Below, in pieces: positions 34,707 through 44,223 of a DNA stretch of 64,000 bases. The first letter of the stretch is position 1, and every line of letters starts with the position of its first letter. The translations under genes were made by a program, and so were the position numbers. The stretch is taken from positions 1-64,000 of the forward strand of contig JBGUIU010000012.1 of NCBI GenBank assembly GCA_045113275.1, read 5' to 3'. Source of the DNA: UBA1181 sp045113275. Lineage in GTDB: Bacteria; Bacteroidota; Bacteroidia; Bacteroidales; Paludibacteraceae. The notes under the pieces are model-generated. The model was given only the letters and a program-made list of their open reading frames with translations, was not told the origin of the DNA and ran no database searches.

Positions 34707-35330
34707 ATGATAATTAAAGTCTGTGGTATGAGAGAGACGAGCAACATCCAAGAGGTGGAGAGCTTGGGTGTTGACTGGATGGGATTCATCTTTTACGAGA
34801 AATCCAAACGATTTGTTTCTGTTCGTCCCGAATACTTACCTATAAAAGTTAAACGAATAGGTGTATTCGTAGATTGTACGATAGAAAACATTCTTACTAA
34901 AATGGAAGAATTTCAACTCGATGGAATACAACTACATGGAAGTGAGAGTCCCGAATACTGCCAAGAGCTACGCAGAAGGATAAATCGTCCCATATTGATT
35001 AACAAAGCATTTGGCATCCGCACAATAGATGATTTAAAACAAATCGATGCCTACGAAGGATTGTGTAATTACTTTCTATTCGACACCAAAACGGAAAGCA
35101 AAGGCGGCTCAGGTCAATCATTCGACTGGTCCATCCTCACTCATTACCAAGGGGAGACACCCTTTCTACTCAGTGGAGGAATCGGTTTAGAAAACGAAGA
35201 AGAACTCAAATCCTTTCACCACAAACAACTCGCTGGAGTTGACTTAAACTCCAAATTCGAGATTTCACCAGCGTTAAAAGACACAAATAAACTAGATCTA
35301 TTTTTAAAAAATTTCAACAGATATGAATAG
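34707..35330 (+). CDS. trpF: Phosphoribosylanthranilate isomerase
   Basis: The 207-residue barrel starts with IIKVCGMRETSNI (catalytic Cys in KVCGM). It continues with 'GFIFYEKSKRFV', 'GIQLHGSESPEYC', 'LFDTKTESKGGSGQSFDW' (catalytic Asp region) and 'LSGGIG'. It performs the Amadori rearrangement before TrpC. The last 8 bases overlap the trpA start, indicating coupling. Confidence 0.96.
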   Translation: MIIKVCGMRETSNIQEVESLGVDWMGFIFYEKSKRFVSVRPEYLPIKVKRIGVFVDCTIENILTKMEEFQLDGIQLHGSESPEYCQELRRRINRPILINKAFGIRTIDDLKQIDAYEGLCNYFLFDTKTESKGGSGQSFDWSILTHYQGETPFLLSGGIGLENEEELKSFHHKQLAGVDLNSKFEISPALKDTNKLDLFLKNFNRYE

Positions 35331-36099
35331 AATCAATCAACTTTTCCAATCCAATCCAACTCATTTATTGAGTCTATATTTCTGTGCAGGCTCACCTACT
35401 CTGGATTGCACCTCCGAAGTTATCAAAACACTTGAACGAAAAGGCATATCCATGATCGAAATAGGAATTCCGTTTAGTGATCCAATGGCGGATGGTCCAA
35501 TCATACAATCCGCAGCGACTAAATCATTACGAAACGGAATGAGTCTTAAGAAACTTTTCCAGCAATTAAAAGACATTCGAAAGGATGTAAAGATACCACT
35601 CGTTATGATGGGGTATATGAATCCTATCATTCAATATGGATTCGAAAACTTCTGCAAGAGTTGTAATGAGGTAGGTGTTGATGGCGTGATCATTCCTGAT
35701 TTGCCTTTCAATGACTATATGAAAGAGTTTAAACCTATTGCAGACAAATACGATCTGCGCATCATCATGCTGATCACCCCTGAGACAAGCGACGAACGAA
35801 TTCACTTCATCGATCAAAACACAGACGGATTCATCTATATGGTCTCATCCGCAGCCACAACAGGCGCTCAAAAATCATTCGATGAATTAAAGCAACAGTA
35901 CTTCAACCATGTACACTCTTTGAATCTGAAAAATCCAACAATGATTGGATTCGGAATCAGTAACAAACAAACATTGGAATCAGCGCAAGCAAATGCCAAT
36001 GGAGCCATCATCGGTTCTAAATTCGTACAATTACTAGACGAAGAGAATGGTAATGCTGAAAAAGCAATAGACAGATTATTTGAAGCACTTTCCAAATAA
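35323..36099 (+). CDS. trpA: Tryptophan synthase alpha chain
   Basis: The product is a 258-residue barrel. The catalytic Glu lies in 'SMIEIGIPFSDPMADGP' and the Asp in the same loop. 'GVIIPDLPFNDY' and 'GFGISNKQTLE' complete the active site. It cleaves indole-glycerol phosphate and channels indole to TrpB, encoded at the head of the operon. It is the last gene and is followed by a hairpin before the convergent manA. Confidence 0.97.
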   Translation: MNRINQLFQSNPTHLLSLYFCAGSPTLDCTSEVIKTLERKGISMIEIGIPFSDPMADGPIIQSAATKSLRNGMSLKKLFQQLKDIRKDVKIPLVMMGYMNPIIQYGFENFCKSCNEVGVDGVIIPDLPFNDYMKEFKPIADKYDLRIIMLITPETSDERIHFIDQNTDGFIYMVSSAATTGAQKSFDELKQQYFNHVHSLNLKNPTMIGFGISNKQTLESAQANANGAIIGSKFVQLLDEENGNAEKAIDRLFEALSK

Positions 36100-36128
36100 G
36101 CGTCAAAACGTTTTCCATATTTATTAAG

Positions 36129-36177
36129 AGTGTGTCATTTACGGAATTTCTCCCCTATTTGACACACTTTTATTTTT
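36129..36177 (+). terminator. Terminator between trpA and manA
   Basis: AGTGTGTCA (36129-36137) pairs with TGACACACT (36160-36168), followed by TTTATTTTT. The loop is 22 nt. It mainly serves the trp operon, and the stem may also end manA transcripts. Confidence 0.7.
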
Positions 36178-37219
36178 CTCGCTTATAGTTCTTATTATCT
36201 ATATAAACCTCTAATAATTTAGTAATACCTGCTTGATTGTTCGGAATAACCATCATATCCGCAACAGAGGCAGGAACCAAGCAACTATTTCCCACTGTCA
36301 AAGAAACCTCCTTAATCTCTGGCATAACATTCCAGCCATACCCTTTTGTGCTTTCAATCCTAATTGTACAATCGCCTTGCAGACACATATAGATTACAAA
36401 AGAATCGTATTTAAAAAGTTTCCGATGGAAAGCTCGATTGATTTCCAATAGCTTCACCGTGAAAAAAGGAGAGTCTGAAATACAGACAGGTTTATTGATT
36501 GTTCTATGATATTCAACTTTGGCTGATTCCGAAACCTGATAATCAAGTGCATCCACAGCAAGCTCCGTATGAAGTTGTCGTGGCTGACCATTTAATCCCA
36601 TACGTCCATAGTCATAGATCCGATAGGTTATATCACTACTTTGTTGAACTTCAGCCACCAGAGAGCCTCCACAAATAGCATGGACACGTCCAGCTGGAAT
36701 AAAAAAGACATCTCCGACTTTTATATTATACTCCTGCAACACGTCACAGATGGAGCCATCCTCAATTCGTTTGCCATATTCATACTTAGAAATCAACGAA
36801 TTGAATCCACAATATAATTTAGCATCCGATTGAGCATCCATCACATACCACATCTCTGTTTTTCCAAAGCAGCCATGACGTTGCATTGCCAACTCATCAT
36901 TCGGATGGACTTGAACAGAAAGATTCTCTGCAGCATCAATAAATTTAACGAGCAGTGGAAATACTGTACCATACTGGTTCAGGACAGTCTTGCCAACTAA
37001 ATAATCTTTATATTCAACTACCAAATCATTCAACGTCTTACCCTTCAGCGGACCATTCTTCACCACTGATTCACTCTCTTTCACAGCACTTATTTCCCAA
37101 CTTTCCCCAATCTTATCATTCGGATCGGAAAGAAGTCCCTTAAACTGTTTCAACCGATTTCCGCCCCACACCAACTGATGCAGATTCAACTCAAACAAGA
37201 ACGGATATAATACAATCAT
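36170..37219 (-). CDS. manA: Mannose-6-phosphate isomerase, class I
   Basis: The product is a 349-residue cupin. Zinc ligands are in 'SVQVHPND' (Gln/His) and 'KTEMWYVMD' (Glu), and the later His is in 'FIPAGRVHAICGG'. The Arg of the 'QSSDITYRIYDYGR' motif completes the active site. It interconverts mannose-6-P and fructose-6-P, feeding GDP-mannose or fucose glycans. It starts 2 bases after the upstream sugar-nucleotide dehydratase gene, so the two form an operon. Confidence 0.93.
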   Translation of the reverse strand: MIVLYPFLFELNLHQLVWGGNRLKQFKGLLSDPNDKIGESWEISAVKESESVVKNGPLKGKTLNDLVVEYKDYLVGKTVLNQYGTVFPLLVKFIDAAENLSVQVHPNDELAMQRHGCFGKTEMWYVMDAQSDAKLYCGFNSLISKYEYGKRIEDGSICDVLQEYNIKVGDVFFIPAGRVHAICGGSLVAEVQQSSDITYRIYDYGRMGLNGQPRQLHTELAVDALDYQVSESAKVEYHRTINKPVCISDSPFFTVKLLEINRAFHRKLFKYDSFVIYMCLQGDCTIRIESTKGYGWNVMPEIKEVSLTVGNSCLVPASVADMMVIPNNQAGITKLLEVYIDNKNYKREK

Positions 37220-37221
37220 TT

Positions 37222-39147
37222 TTACTGTTTGTTTTTATCTAATTTAGAGAATACACTATTGTTGCTAATATATTCAGGAATAATCTCTTTAATCTTAGAG
37301 ACAATGTCAAAATCATCTCCTGTCATAAGAATATTCTTCAATTCATCCAACTGTTGATCAACATATTTTTCCTCATATTTCACAACCCTAGCATGCATTA
37401 TCTTAGGATGTTCTGTAGGGATTGTATTTTCCTTATTCGATAACAATTCCTCAGATAATTTTTCACCAGGTCTTAATCCTATCTCTTTTATCTCTACATT
37501 TTTCAATTTAGAAAGACGTATCATGTTTTCTGCCAGATCATAAATACGGACTGGCTTACCCATATCAAACACAAAGATGTCACCACTATCACCAATTGAA
37601 CTTGCCTCCAGCACCAAATTAGCTGCTTCTTGAATGGTCATGAAATAGCGAAACACATCTTTATGCGTAACCGTCAAAGGTCCACCCATTTCCAACTGCT
37701 TATGGAAAAGCGGCACGACAGATCCACTGGAACCCAGAACATTTCCAAAACGAGTCGTCACAAAAGAGGTAGGAGTCGATGGACGGCTCTGAACAAAGAT
37801 TTCAGCCAATCGTTTAGTTGCCCCCATTACGTTCGTTGGGTTAACAGCCTTATCCGTGGATATCATCACGAACTTCGCAGTTTTATATTTCATGGCAGTT
37901 TCCGACAACACCTTCGTACCAAAAACATTGGTGCAAGTAGCCTCATACGGATTTTCTTCCATCAACGGAACATGCTTATATGCTGCTGCATGATAGATAA
38001 TATCTGGATGATATTTTGAGAAGATACGATCAATCACAATAGGATCCCTCACATCTGCAATTTCAAAAATCACTCTGTTTGAAAAAACCTTATACACATC
38101 AGAGTTTTTCAATTCGAACTTTAAGTCAAAGATAGACGATTCTGACTGATCCAATGCAATCACCTGACGAGGATTATGCACAATCACCTGACGAAGAATC
38201 TCACTTCCAATAGAACCAGCCGCTCCCGTAACTAAGACAACTCGGTTATCAATCTCCCTTACAATATTGTTTTCATTAATCACTATCGGATCTCTATCCA
38301 ACAGATCCTCAATCTTAATGTTTTGCAACATATTAGGAGAGAACTGATCATTAATCCATGAATCAATTTTAGGAACAACTTTAATTCTCAGTTTCAGATT
38401 CAACGCTTTATTGATGATCTCTTGTCGTCTGCTGACCGATATCTTCGGCAAAGCCAAGATCAGCGTATCGACCTCTTTTTGATCCACAAAAGAGCTGTTC
38501 AACACATTATTAGCCAAAAGAACTGGCGTACCATCGATTGACTTATTAGTGATGTTAACATTATCGTCTAAGAAAGCAATCACCTTACTTTTCGGAGAAT
38601 CTGTTTGTTGTTTCAATGCATTACTTACCAATACACCCACATTACCTGCACCATAAATCACCACATTAGATGTGTTATTGGAATGTCCGAAGTCAAAATC
38701 ACGATAAAAGTACTTTACAAAAAGTCGTTCAGAAATCATCATGACAGAGACGAAAGATACATGGAACAACATTTCGAAAGGCGCCAACAAATAGAATTCG
38801 ATGTCTTGAATAAAGCAAGAGCACAATTTTATCACTAAATAAACAACATATACGACAAGATTGGCTTTCAAAATAAGTGTGACATCACTCAATCCTGCAT
38901 GTCGAATTATTCCATAATAAGTCTTTGCAAAGACAAAAGAAAAAAGATACAATAGCAGGATGGTAATAAACTTTCCGACCAGATCAAACATCGAAAAGGG
39001 AGTTGTATGACAACCAAACGAAACAACCAGCAGAAATACGAGGAACACCACCATCAAATCGCATAAAAGCACCACCCATTTAGAAAATGGACTGCTTGAA
39101 CAATGGCTCAAAATCGATTTAAATATATTACCTAAATATTCTGACAT
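37222..39147 (-). CDS. Membrane-bound nucleoside-diphosphate sugar dehydratase/epimerase (WbpM/CapD type)
   Basis: I chose ATG at 39147 (641 residues). A start 69 bases upstream would lie at or ahead of the promoter. The N-terminal third has four membrane helices (WVVLLCDLMVVFLVFLLVVS and others), then a Rossmann segment VVIYGAGNVGV. The C-terminal SDR domain has VLVTGAAGSIGSEI, catalytic 'STDKAVNPTNVMGATKR' and 'TRFGNVLGSSGSV'. Family members are UDP-HexNAc 4,6-dehydratases that start deoxyamino-sugar synthesis for capsules, LPS or glycoproteins. The specific product is not determinable. Confidence 0.9.
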   Translation of the reverse strand: MSEYLGNIFKSILSHCSSSPFSKWVVLLCDLMVVFLVFLLVVSFGCHTTPFSMFDLVGKFITILLLYLFSFVFAKTYYGIIRHAGLSDVTLILKANLVVYVVYLVIKLCSCFIQDIEFYLLAPFEMLFHVSFVSVMMISERLFVKYFYRDFDFGHSNNTSNVVIYGAGNVGVLVSNALKQQTDSPKSKVIAFLDDNVNITNKSIDGTPVLLANNVLNSSFVDQKEVDTLILALPKISVSRRQEIINKALNLKLRIKVVPKIDSWINDQFSPNMLQNIKIEDLLDRDPIVINENNIVREIDNRVVLVTGAAGSIGSEILRQVIVHNPRQVIALDQSESSIFDLKFELKNSDVYKVFSNRVIFEIADVRDPIVIDRIFSKYHPDIIYHAAAYKHVPLMEENPYEATCTNVFGTKVLSETAMKYKTAKFVMISTDKAVNPTNVMGATKRLAEIFVQSRPSTPTSFVTTRFGNVLGSSGSVVPLFHKQLEMGGPLTVTHKDVFRYFMTIQEAANLVLEASSIGDSGDIFVFDMGKPVRIYDLAENMIRLSKLKNVEIKEIGLRPGEKLSEELLSNKENTIPTEHPKIMHARVVKYEEKYVDQQLDELKNILMTGDDFDIVSKIKEIIPEYISNNSVFSKLDKNKQ

Positions 39148-39178
39148 GAAATATAGTTGCGCACACAATTTATATGTG

Positions 39179-39207
39179 CAAATATAAACTATTTTATATA
39201 TTTCAAA
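39179..39207 (-). promoter_or_regulatory. Promoter of the WbpM-like/manA operon
   Basis: On the minus strand TTTG (plus CAAA 39204-39207), 17 bases, TATATTTG (plus CAAATATA 39179-39186). The start site would be near 39172, 25 bases before the chosen ATG. Confidence 0.6.
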
Positions 39208-39259
39208 GAAATACAAACAATAAGATTTTCAATAAAAAAAAACTTTTCAGGCAAAAAGA

Positions 39260-39290
39260 TTTTAAGTAAAAGATAAATGTGTTATTTTTG
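39260..39290 (+). promoter_or_regulatory. Possible promoter of thioredoxin-rfb operon
   Basis: TTTA (39260-39263), 19 bases, TATTTTTG (39283-39290). The -33 box matches 3 of 4 bases; the -7 box is complete and lies 33 bases before the ATG. Confidence 0.5.
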
Positions 39291-39323
39291 GGGTGAAATT
39301 TAGTAACTAAAATAAAACAGAAT

Positions 39324-39782
39324 ATGAAAATAAGATTAGTCAAAGCAATAATTGCATGTTTCCTTTTTGGGATTTCTTCCTGCGTATGCGCTGCAAACAA
39401 AGAAGGTAATAAAGAATCCACAGGGAAAGTTATCCATATAAACTACGCTGAATTCAACAAGAGAGTGGTTGATGTCAAAGCTGATGGATGGAACTATCTT
39501 GGTGACAAACCATGCATCTTAGATTTCTATGCTAAGTGGTGCGGTCCATGCAGAATGATTTCTCCATATCTTGACGATTTAGCTAAAGAGTATGGCGATC
39601 AGATATATATTTACAAAATAGATGTTGATGAAGAAAAAGAATTAGGAAGAATGTTCGGTGCAGTCTCTATTCCTTTGTTGGTTTTCATTCCACAAAAAGA
39701 CCAACCGCAAATGGCGCGTGGTGCCATGTCAAAAGCTGAATTAAAGAATGCCATTGAAACAGTTCTTCTTAAAAAGAAATAA
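39324..39782 (+). CDS. Exported thioredoxin-fold protein
   Basis: The 152-residue protein has an N-terminal export signal ending FLFGISSC, where Cys20 fits a lipobox (ISSC), so it may be a lipoprotein. The thioredoxin domain carries WCGPC at 72-76 and the cis-Pro in 'SIPLLVF'. It is likely a periplasmic disulfide reductase or oxidase. The gene for rfbA starts 6 bases after its stop, so it is the first gene of the dTDP-rhamnose unit, an unexpected partner. Confidence 0.88.
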   Translation: MKIRLVKAIIACFLFGISSCVCAANKEGNKESTGKVIHINYAEFNKRVVDVKADGWNYLGDKPCILDFYAKWCGPCRMISPYLDDLAKEYGDQIYIYKIDVDEEKELGRMFGAVSIPLLVFIPQKDQPQMARGAMSKAELKNAIETVLLKKK

Positions 39783-39788
39783 GTTAAA

Positions 39789-40658
39789 ATGAAAGGAATA
39801 ATCTTAGCCGGAGGAAGTGCGACACGTCTCTATCCTCTATCTAAAGCTATATCAAAACAAATAATGCCTGTCTATGACAAGCCTATGATATACTATCCTC
39901 TTTCAACTCTTATGTTGGCAGGGATAAAAGAAATACTAATCATCTCAACTCCTAGAGATTTACCAATGTTTCAACAGTTATTAGGCGACGGGAAACAATT
40001 AGGTATGTCTTTTAGCTACAAGGTACAAGAAACGGCTAATGGATTAGCTCAGGCATTTATTTTAGGAGCAGAATTTTTAAATGGTGAGAAAGGATGTTTA
40101 ATCTTAGGCGATAATCTTTTCTATGGCCAGAATTTTTCTGCAATGTTGAAACGTGCGGCTAGCAAAGAAATCGGGGCTACAATATTTGGATATTACGTAA
40201 AAGATCCATCAGCATATGGTGTGGTTGAATACGATGAATCAGGAAAAGTTATTTCTCTTGAAGAAAAACCTAAAAATCCAAAGTCAAATTATGCAGTTCC
40301 CGGACTCTATTTCTATGACAAGACTGTCACAGAAAAAGCGAAGAAAGTAAAACCATCAGCAAGAGGTGAATACGAGATAACGGATCTAAACAAACTGTAT
40401 TTAGAGGAAGGAACTCTGCAAGTGGATTTGTTCGGACGTGGGTTTGCATGGCTCGACACAGGAAACTGTGATTCATTATTGGAAGCCAGCAATTTTGTTG
40501 AAACAATTCAAAAACGACAAGGTTATTATATTGCGTGTCTCGAAGAGATAGCATGGCGTAACAAATGGATTAACGACGAACAGCTTAGGAGTTTAGGAAC
40601 TCAATTGTCAAAAACTCAATATGGTCAATACATATTATCTTTATTAGAAGAAAAATGA
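39789..40658 (+). CDS. rfbA: Glucose-1-phosphate thymidylyltransferase
   Basis: The 289-residue nucleotidyltransferase begins MKGIILAGGSATRLYPLSKA, with the dTTP-binding G-G-S-x-x-R loop. Other markers are 'PVYDKPMIYYPLSTLMLAGI', 'LILGDNLFYG' and 'EYEITDLN'. It makes dTDP-glucose for the rhamnose pathway. Its stop overlaps the rfbC start by 4 bases. rfbB (the 4,6-dehydratase) is absent from this cluster. Confidence 0.96.
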   Translation: MKGIILAGGSATRLYPLSKAISKQIMPVYDKPMIYYPLSTLMLAGIKEILIISTPRDLPMFQQLLGDGKQLGMSFSYKVQETANGLAQAFILGAEFLNGEKGCLILGDNLFYGQNFSAMLKRAASKEIGATIFGYYVKDPSAYGVVEYDESGKVISLEEKPKNPKSNYAVPGLYFYDKTVTEKAKKVKPSARGEYEITDLNKLYLEEGTLQVDLFGRGFAWLDTGNCDSLLEASNFVETIQKRQGYYIACLEEIAWRNKWINDEQLRSLGTQLSKTQYGQYILSLLEEK

Positions 40659-41203
40659 TTTTCACAGAACAAAAAATAAAAGGCGTTTGGGTGATTGAAC
40701 CTAAAGTATTTGCTGATAGCAGAGGATATTTTATGGAAGCCTTCAAACAAAACGAGTTTGAAGAGCATGTTGGAAAGATTAACTTTGTTCAAGACAATGA
40801 ATCAAAGTCATCGTATGGAGTACTTCGTGGGTTACACTACCAGAAAGGTGAATTTTCACAAGCTAAACTGGTACGCGTAATCAAAGGTGAAGTTTTGGAT
40901 GTTGCTGTTGATATCAGAAAAAGTTCTCCTACATTTGGTCAACATGTTGCCGTATTGCTTAGTGAAGACAACAAGAAGCAATTATTTATCCCAAGAGGTT
41001 TTGCACATGGATTTGTTGTATTAAGCGACGAAGCCATTTTCACATATAAAGTGGATAATGTATATGCGCCACAAGCAGATGCAGGAATCATGTTCAATGA
41101 TCCAACCATTGCTATTCAATGGCCTATTGACAGTTCAAAAATGTTACTATCAGAAAAAGACAAGAAGCATCCTCAGCTGAAAGATGCCATTGTTTTTGAA
41201 TAA
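40655..41203 (+). CDS. rfbC: dTDP-4-dehydrorhamnose 3,5-epimerase
   Basis: The product is a 182-residue cupin. 'DSRGYFMEAFKQNEF', 'FVQDNESKSSYGVLRGLHYQ' (catalytic His) and 'IPRGFAHGFVVLSDEA' are family motifs. It epimerises C3 and C5 of dTDP-4-keto-6-deoxyglucose. It is translationally coupled to rfbA (4-base overlap), and rfbD follows after 13 bases. Confidence 0.96.
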   Translation: MIFTEQKIKGVWVIEPKVFADSRGYFMEAFKQNEFEEHVGKINFVQDNESKSSYGVLRGLHYQKGEFSQAKLVRVIKGEVLDVAVDIRKSSPTFGQHVAVLLSEDNKKQLFIPRGFAHGFVVLSDEAIFTYKVDNVYAPQADAGIMFNDPTIAIQWPIDSSKMLLSEKDKKHPQLKDAIVFE

Positions 41204-41216
41204 TATATAATATACC

Positions 41217-42068
41217 ATGAATATATTAGTCACTGGAGCGAATGGACAACTTGGTAATTCCATTCAAAAAATTCATGTTCAATATCCTGAACATAAATTT
41301 ATTTTCACGGATGTACCTGAAGTTGACATCACAAATCTTGATCTATTAAGAGAATTAGTCAAAAAAGAACAAATCGGAGCTATCATCAACTGTGCAGCAT
41401 TCACCGCTGTTGACAAAGCAGAGAGTTGTGAAGAACTAGCGGAGAAGATCAATGTAACAGGACCGAAGAATCTTGCTATTGCAGCACACGAAGTTGGTGC
41501 CAAATTGGTTCACATCTCAACAGATTACGTATTTGGAGGAAAGAACAGTTTGCCGCTGAAGGAAACCGATGAGACTGCACCTATTGGTGTTTATGGACGC
41601 ACCAAACGTCAAGGAGAAATAGAAGTCGAAAAAACAGGATGTGATGCCATTGTCATTCGTACAGCATGGCTTTACAGCGAATATGGTAATAATTTTGTCA
41701 AGACGATGCTTCGTCTAGGCAAAGAAAGAGAAAGCCTCAACGTTGTATATGATCAAATAGGAACACCTACCTATGCGACTGACTTAGCATATGCCATCAT
41801 GACTTTGCTTAACAAAGGAATCTGCAAGTTTGAAATATACCATTTCTCCAATGAGGGAGTTATCAGTTGGTATGATTTCACAAAAGCTATATTTGAAATT
41901 GCAGGTTATAGTACAGCCGTAGGAGCTATTGAAAGCTATGAATATCCAACCGCAGCTGAACGTCCCGCTTATAGTGTTCTCAACAAACGGAAGATAAAAA
42001 AAGCAGGCGTCACAGTTCCTTATTGGAAAGATTCTTTAAAAGAGTGTATGTCTATACTTTTAGCATAA
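41217..42068 (+). CDS. rfbD: dTDP-4-dehydrorhamnose reductase
   Basis: The 283-residue SDR enzyme has MNILVTGANGQLGNSI (NAD(P) loop), 'ISTDYVFGG' and the YxxxK pair in 'GVYGRTKRQGE'. It makes dTDP-L-rhamnose, the donor for rhamnose in surface polysaccharides. It is the last gene of the rfbACD unit and is followed directly by a strong terminator. Confidence 0.95.
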   Translation: MNILVTGANGQLGNSIQKIHVQYPEHKFIFTDVPEVDITNLDLLRELVKKEQIGAIINCAAFTAVDKAESCEELAEKINVTGPKNLAIAAHEVGAKLVHISTDYVFGGKNSLPLKETDETAPIGVYGRTKRQGEIEVEKTGCDAIVIRTAWLYSEYGNNFVKTMLRLGKERESLNVVYDQIGTPTYATDLAYAIMTLLNKGICKFEIYHFSNEGVISWYDFTKAIFEIAGYSTAVGAIESYEYPTAAERPAYSVLNKRKIKKAGVTVPYWKDSLKECMSILLA

Positions 42069-42072
42069 AACA

Positions 42073-42103
42073 AAAAAAGACGAGCTTATCTCGTCTTTTT
42101 TTT
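42073..42103 (+). terminator. Rho-independent terminator after rfbD
   Basis: GACGAG (42079-42084), loop CTTAT, CTCGTC (42090-42095), flanked by an A-run and eight T, which extend the stem. Confidence 0.95.
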
Positions 42104-42169
42104 GTCAAACACTTTATACGAACATTATTTTAGTACAACAGAATAAACCAACACTTAAATCGATTAACG

Positions 42170-43609
42170 ATGATAACATTTACAGTCAGCCTACTGATCC
42201 TAATCATAGGGTATTTAGTGTACGGAAAATTCATTGAGACAATTGTAGCACCCGATGCCAACAAGACGACTCCTGCCATCGAACACAATGACGGGGTTGA
42301 TTATCTTCCGCTTCCTACATGGAAGATTTTCATGATTCAATTTTTAAATATTGCTGGAACAGGACCTATATTCGGTGCAATCATGGGTGCCAAATTCGGA
42401 CCATCAGCCTATCTATGGATCGTATTAGGATGCATCTTTGCAGGTGCCACACACGATTATCTCAGCGGTATGTTATCACTACGAAACAATGGTGCAGGGT
42501 TACCTGAAATCATCGGAATCTATTTAGGAAAGAATGCAAAAAAAGCATTTCTAATCTTCACGATATTTTTGATGACAATGGTAGGCGCGGTATTTGTATA
42601 TAGTCCCGCAATGATTCTAGGCAACATGACAAAAGAATTTTTCACTACCAACGCAGTATATATCTGGTGTGTGATAATTTTCATCTATTACTTGGTAGCC
42701 ACCTTATTGCCAATCGACAAAATCATCGGTAAGATTTATCCTCTCTTTGCCATAGCTATTCTATTTATGGCAATTGCACTAGGCATCTCATTGTTCATAA
42801 AGTTCCCTACGCTTCCTGAATTATTTAATTCCGGAGTTAGTTCAGAGTCATTCAATGGGAAAGACATCTTCCCTGCCCTCTTTATCACCATCGCATGCGG
42901 TGCCATCAGTGGTTTTCATGCCACACAGAGTCCGCTTATGGCAAGATGTATTACAAATGAGAAACATGGTCGCCGGATATTTTATGGAAGCATGATAACA
43001 GAAGGTATTGTAGCGCTCATCTGGGCCACTATATCTATGTACTTTTTCTATGGAGGCGGAGCAGCAGAACTAGGTGTTTCAAACACACTTCAAGCACCTG
43101 AGGTAGTAACGGTTGTCAGCAAAGGATGGTTAGGTATCGTCGGCGGAATATTGGCATTGCTCGGTGTTGTGGCAGCTCCAATCACAAGTGGTGATACAGC
43201 CCTACGTTCAGCAAGATTAATCATTGCTGAGTTCCTACACATAGAGCAAAAAAGCATAAACAAAAGATTGTATATCTGTATTCCATTGTTCGTATTCACA
43301 ATGGCACTCTTGTTCTTCAACATCTCAAATCCAGAAGGGTTTAACATTATCTGGAACTATTTTGGATGGGCAAACCAAACGATGGCAGTCTTCACACTAT
43401 GGGCGATAACCATTTATTTACGCAAAAGCAAGAAGTTGTATATTGTGACATTATTGCCTGCTCTATTCATGACAGATGTTACCACTACATTCTTCTGTAT
43501 AGCACCCGAATGTTTAGGATTAAATAGTACATTATCATACAGTATAGGTGCCGTATGCACAATTCTATGTCTTGTACTTTTCATCGCATCAATTAGGAAG
43601 AAAGAATAA
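42170..43609 (+). CDS. CstA family carbon starvation transporter
   Basis: The product has 479 residues and about 13 hydrophobic segments. It is shorter than E. coli CstA (about 700) but normal for the compact Bacteroidota form. The conserved stretches 'NIAGTGPIFGAIMGAKFGP', 'ATHDYLSGMLSLR' and 'GFHATQSPLMARC' are CstA hallmarks. CstA proteins import pyruvate or peptides during carbon limitation. The gene follows a strong terminator and has no close partner, so it is probably monocistronic or leads the next two genes. No clear promoter is visible. Confidence 0.9.
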   Translation: MITFTVSLLILIIGYLVYGKFIETIVAPDANKTTPAIEHNDGVDYLPLPTWKIFMIQFLNIAGTGPIFGAIMGAKFGPSAYLWIVLGCIFAGATHDYLSGMLSLRNNGAGLPEIIGIYLGKNAKKAFLIFTIFLMTMVGAVFVYSPAMILGNMTKEFFTTNAVYIWCVIIFIYYLVATLLPIDKIIGKIYPLFAIAILFMAIALGISLFIKFPTLPELFNSGVSSESFNGKDIFPALFITIACGAISGFHATQSPLMARCITNEKHGRRIFYGSMITEGIVALIWATISMYFFYGGGAAELGVSNTLQAPEVVTVVSKGWLGIVGGILALLGVVAAPITSGDTALRSARLIIAEFLHIEQKSINKRLYICIPLFVFTMALLFFNISNPEGFNIIWNYFGWANQTMAVFTLWAITIYLRKSKKLYIVTLLPALFMTDVTTTFFCIAPECLGLNSTLSYSIGAVCTILCLVLFIASIRKKE

Positions 43610-43676
43610 GGTTCTAAAAATTAAGCTTTTTCATAATAGCAAATAAAAGCATCAAGGTTATAAACAGCTTATTATA

Positions 43677-44183
43677 ATGAAAAGGTGGCTAAAAATAGTG
43701 GGAGCAATTCTCTTAATCGGCTTCATAATTTTCATTGAAGTAATGGGATTGGTAACTTATCTAATAGGCAAAGCAATGGATGAAGGTTGTAGTCAGGCAC
43801 CTGAAAAGCCTGCTAACATACCTCAAACTGCTGTTTGGTCGGGAGAGTGCGAAACCGGGCATTGGGTAAATCTTGTCGAAATCCACGATGGCAAATATCG
43901 TTTTATGCTTTATGGCTTTGATGGAACGTTAGTGTTAGATGCTGATTTTGTACTCAAAGGAGAATCCAACTACAGACAAATTATAGATGAAAACAATTGG
44001 CAAGATCAAATATTAAATTATAAAGTGGATGCCGATTTTGTAAACATAAAAGGAGGAAAACTAGAACTTGTATTACCTGCATACGGAGGAGAATACTGGG
44101 ATAAAGACAAAGGAACCTTCATATGGGATAATGACAAAGACACAGATAAATCAATAGATACGACAGCAAGCATGCCATCATGA
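43677..44183 (+). CDS. Small single-pass membrane protein of unknown function
   Basis: The 168-residue protein has one N-terminal membrane helix (residues about 7-32). The short segment after it contains Cys near 38 and 57 (DEGCSQAPEK, SGECETGHW). A beta-rich extracytoplasmic domain follows (YRFMLYGFDGTLVLDADFVL) and the tail is acidic. I do not recognise the family. It ends 40 bases before a kinase-like gene on the same strand, and the two may be co-expressed. Confidence 0.7.
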   Translation: MKRWLKIVGAILLIGFIIFIEVMGLVTYLIGKAMDEGCSQAPEKPANIPQTAVWSGECETGHWVNLVEIHDGKYRFMLYGFDGTLVLDADFVLKGESNYRQIIDENNWQDQILNYKVDADFVNIKGGKLELVLPAYGGEYWDKDKGTFIWDNDKDTDKSIDTTASMPS

Positions 44184-44223
44184 CCATAATCAGTACATAC
44201 GTTAATCATTAAAATCAACCATT

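Noticed and set aside
39148..39216. Longer start for the WbpM-like dehydratase
   Set aside because: The extension contains the promoter -7 and -33 boxes, so it would not be transcribed.
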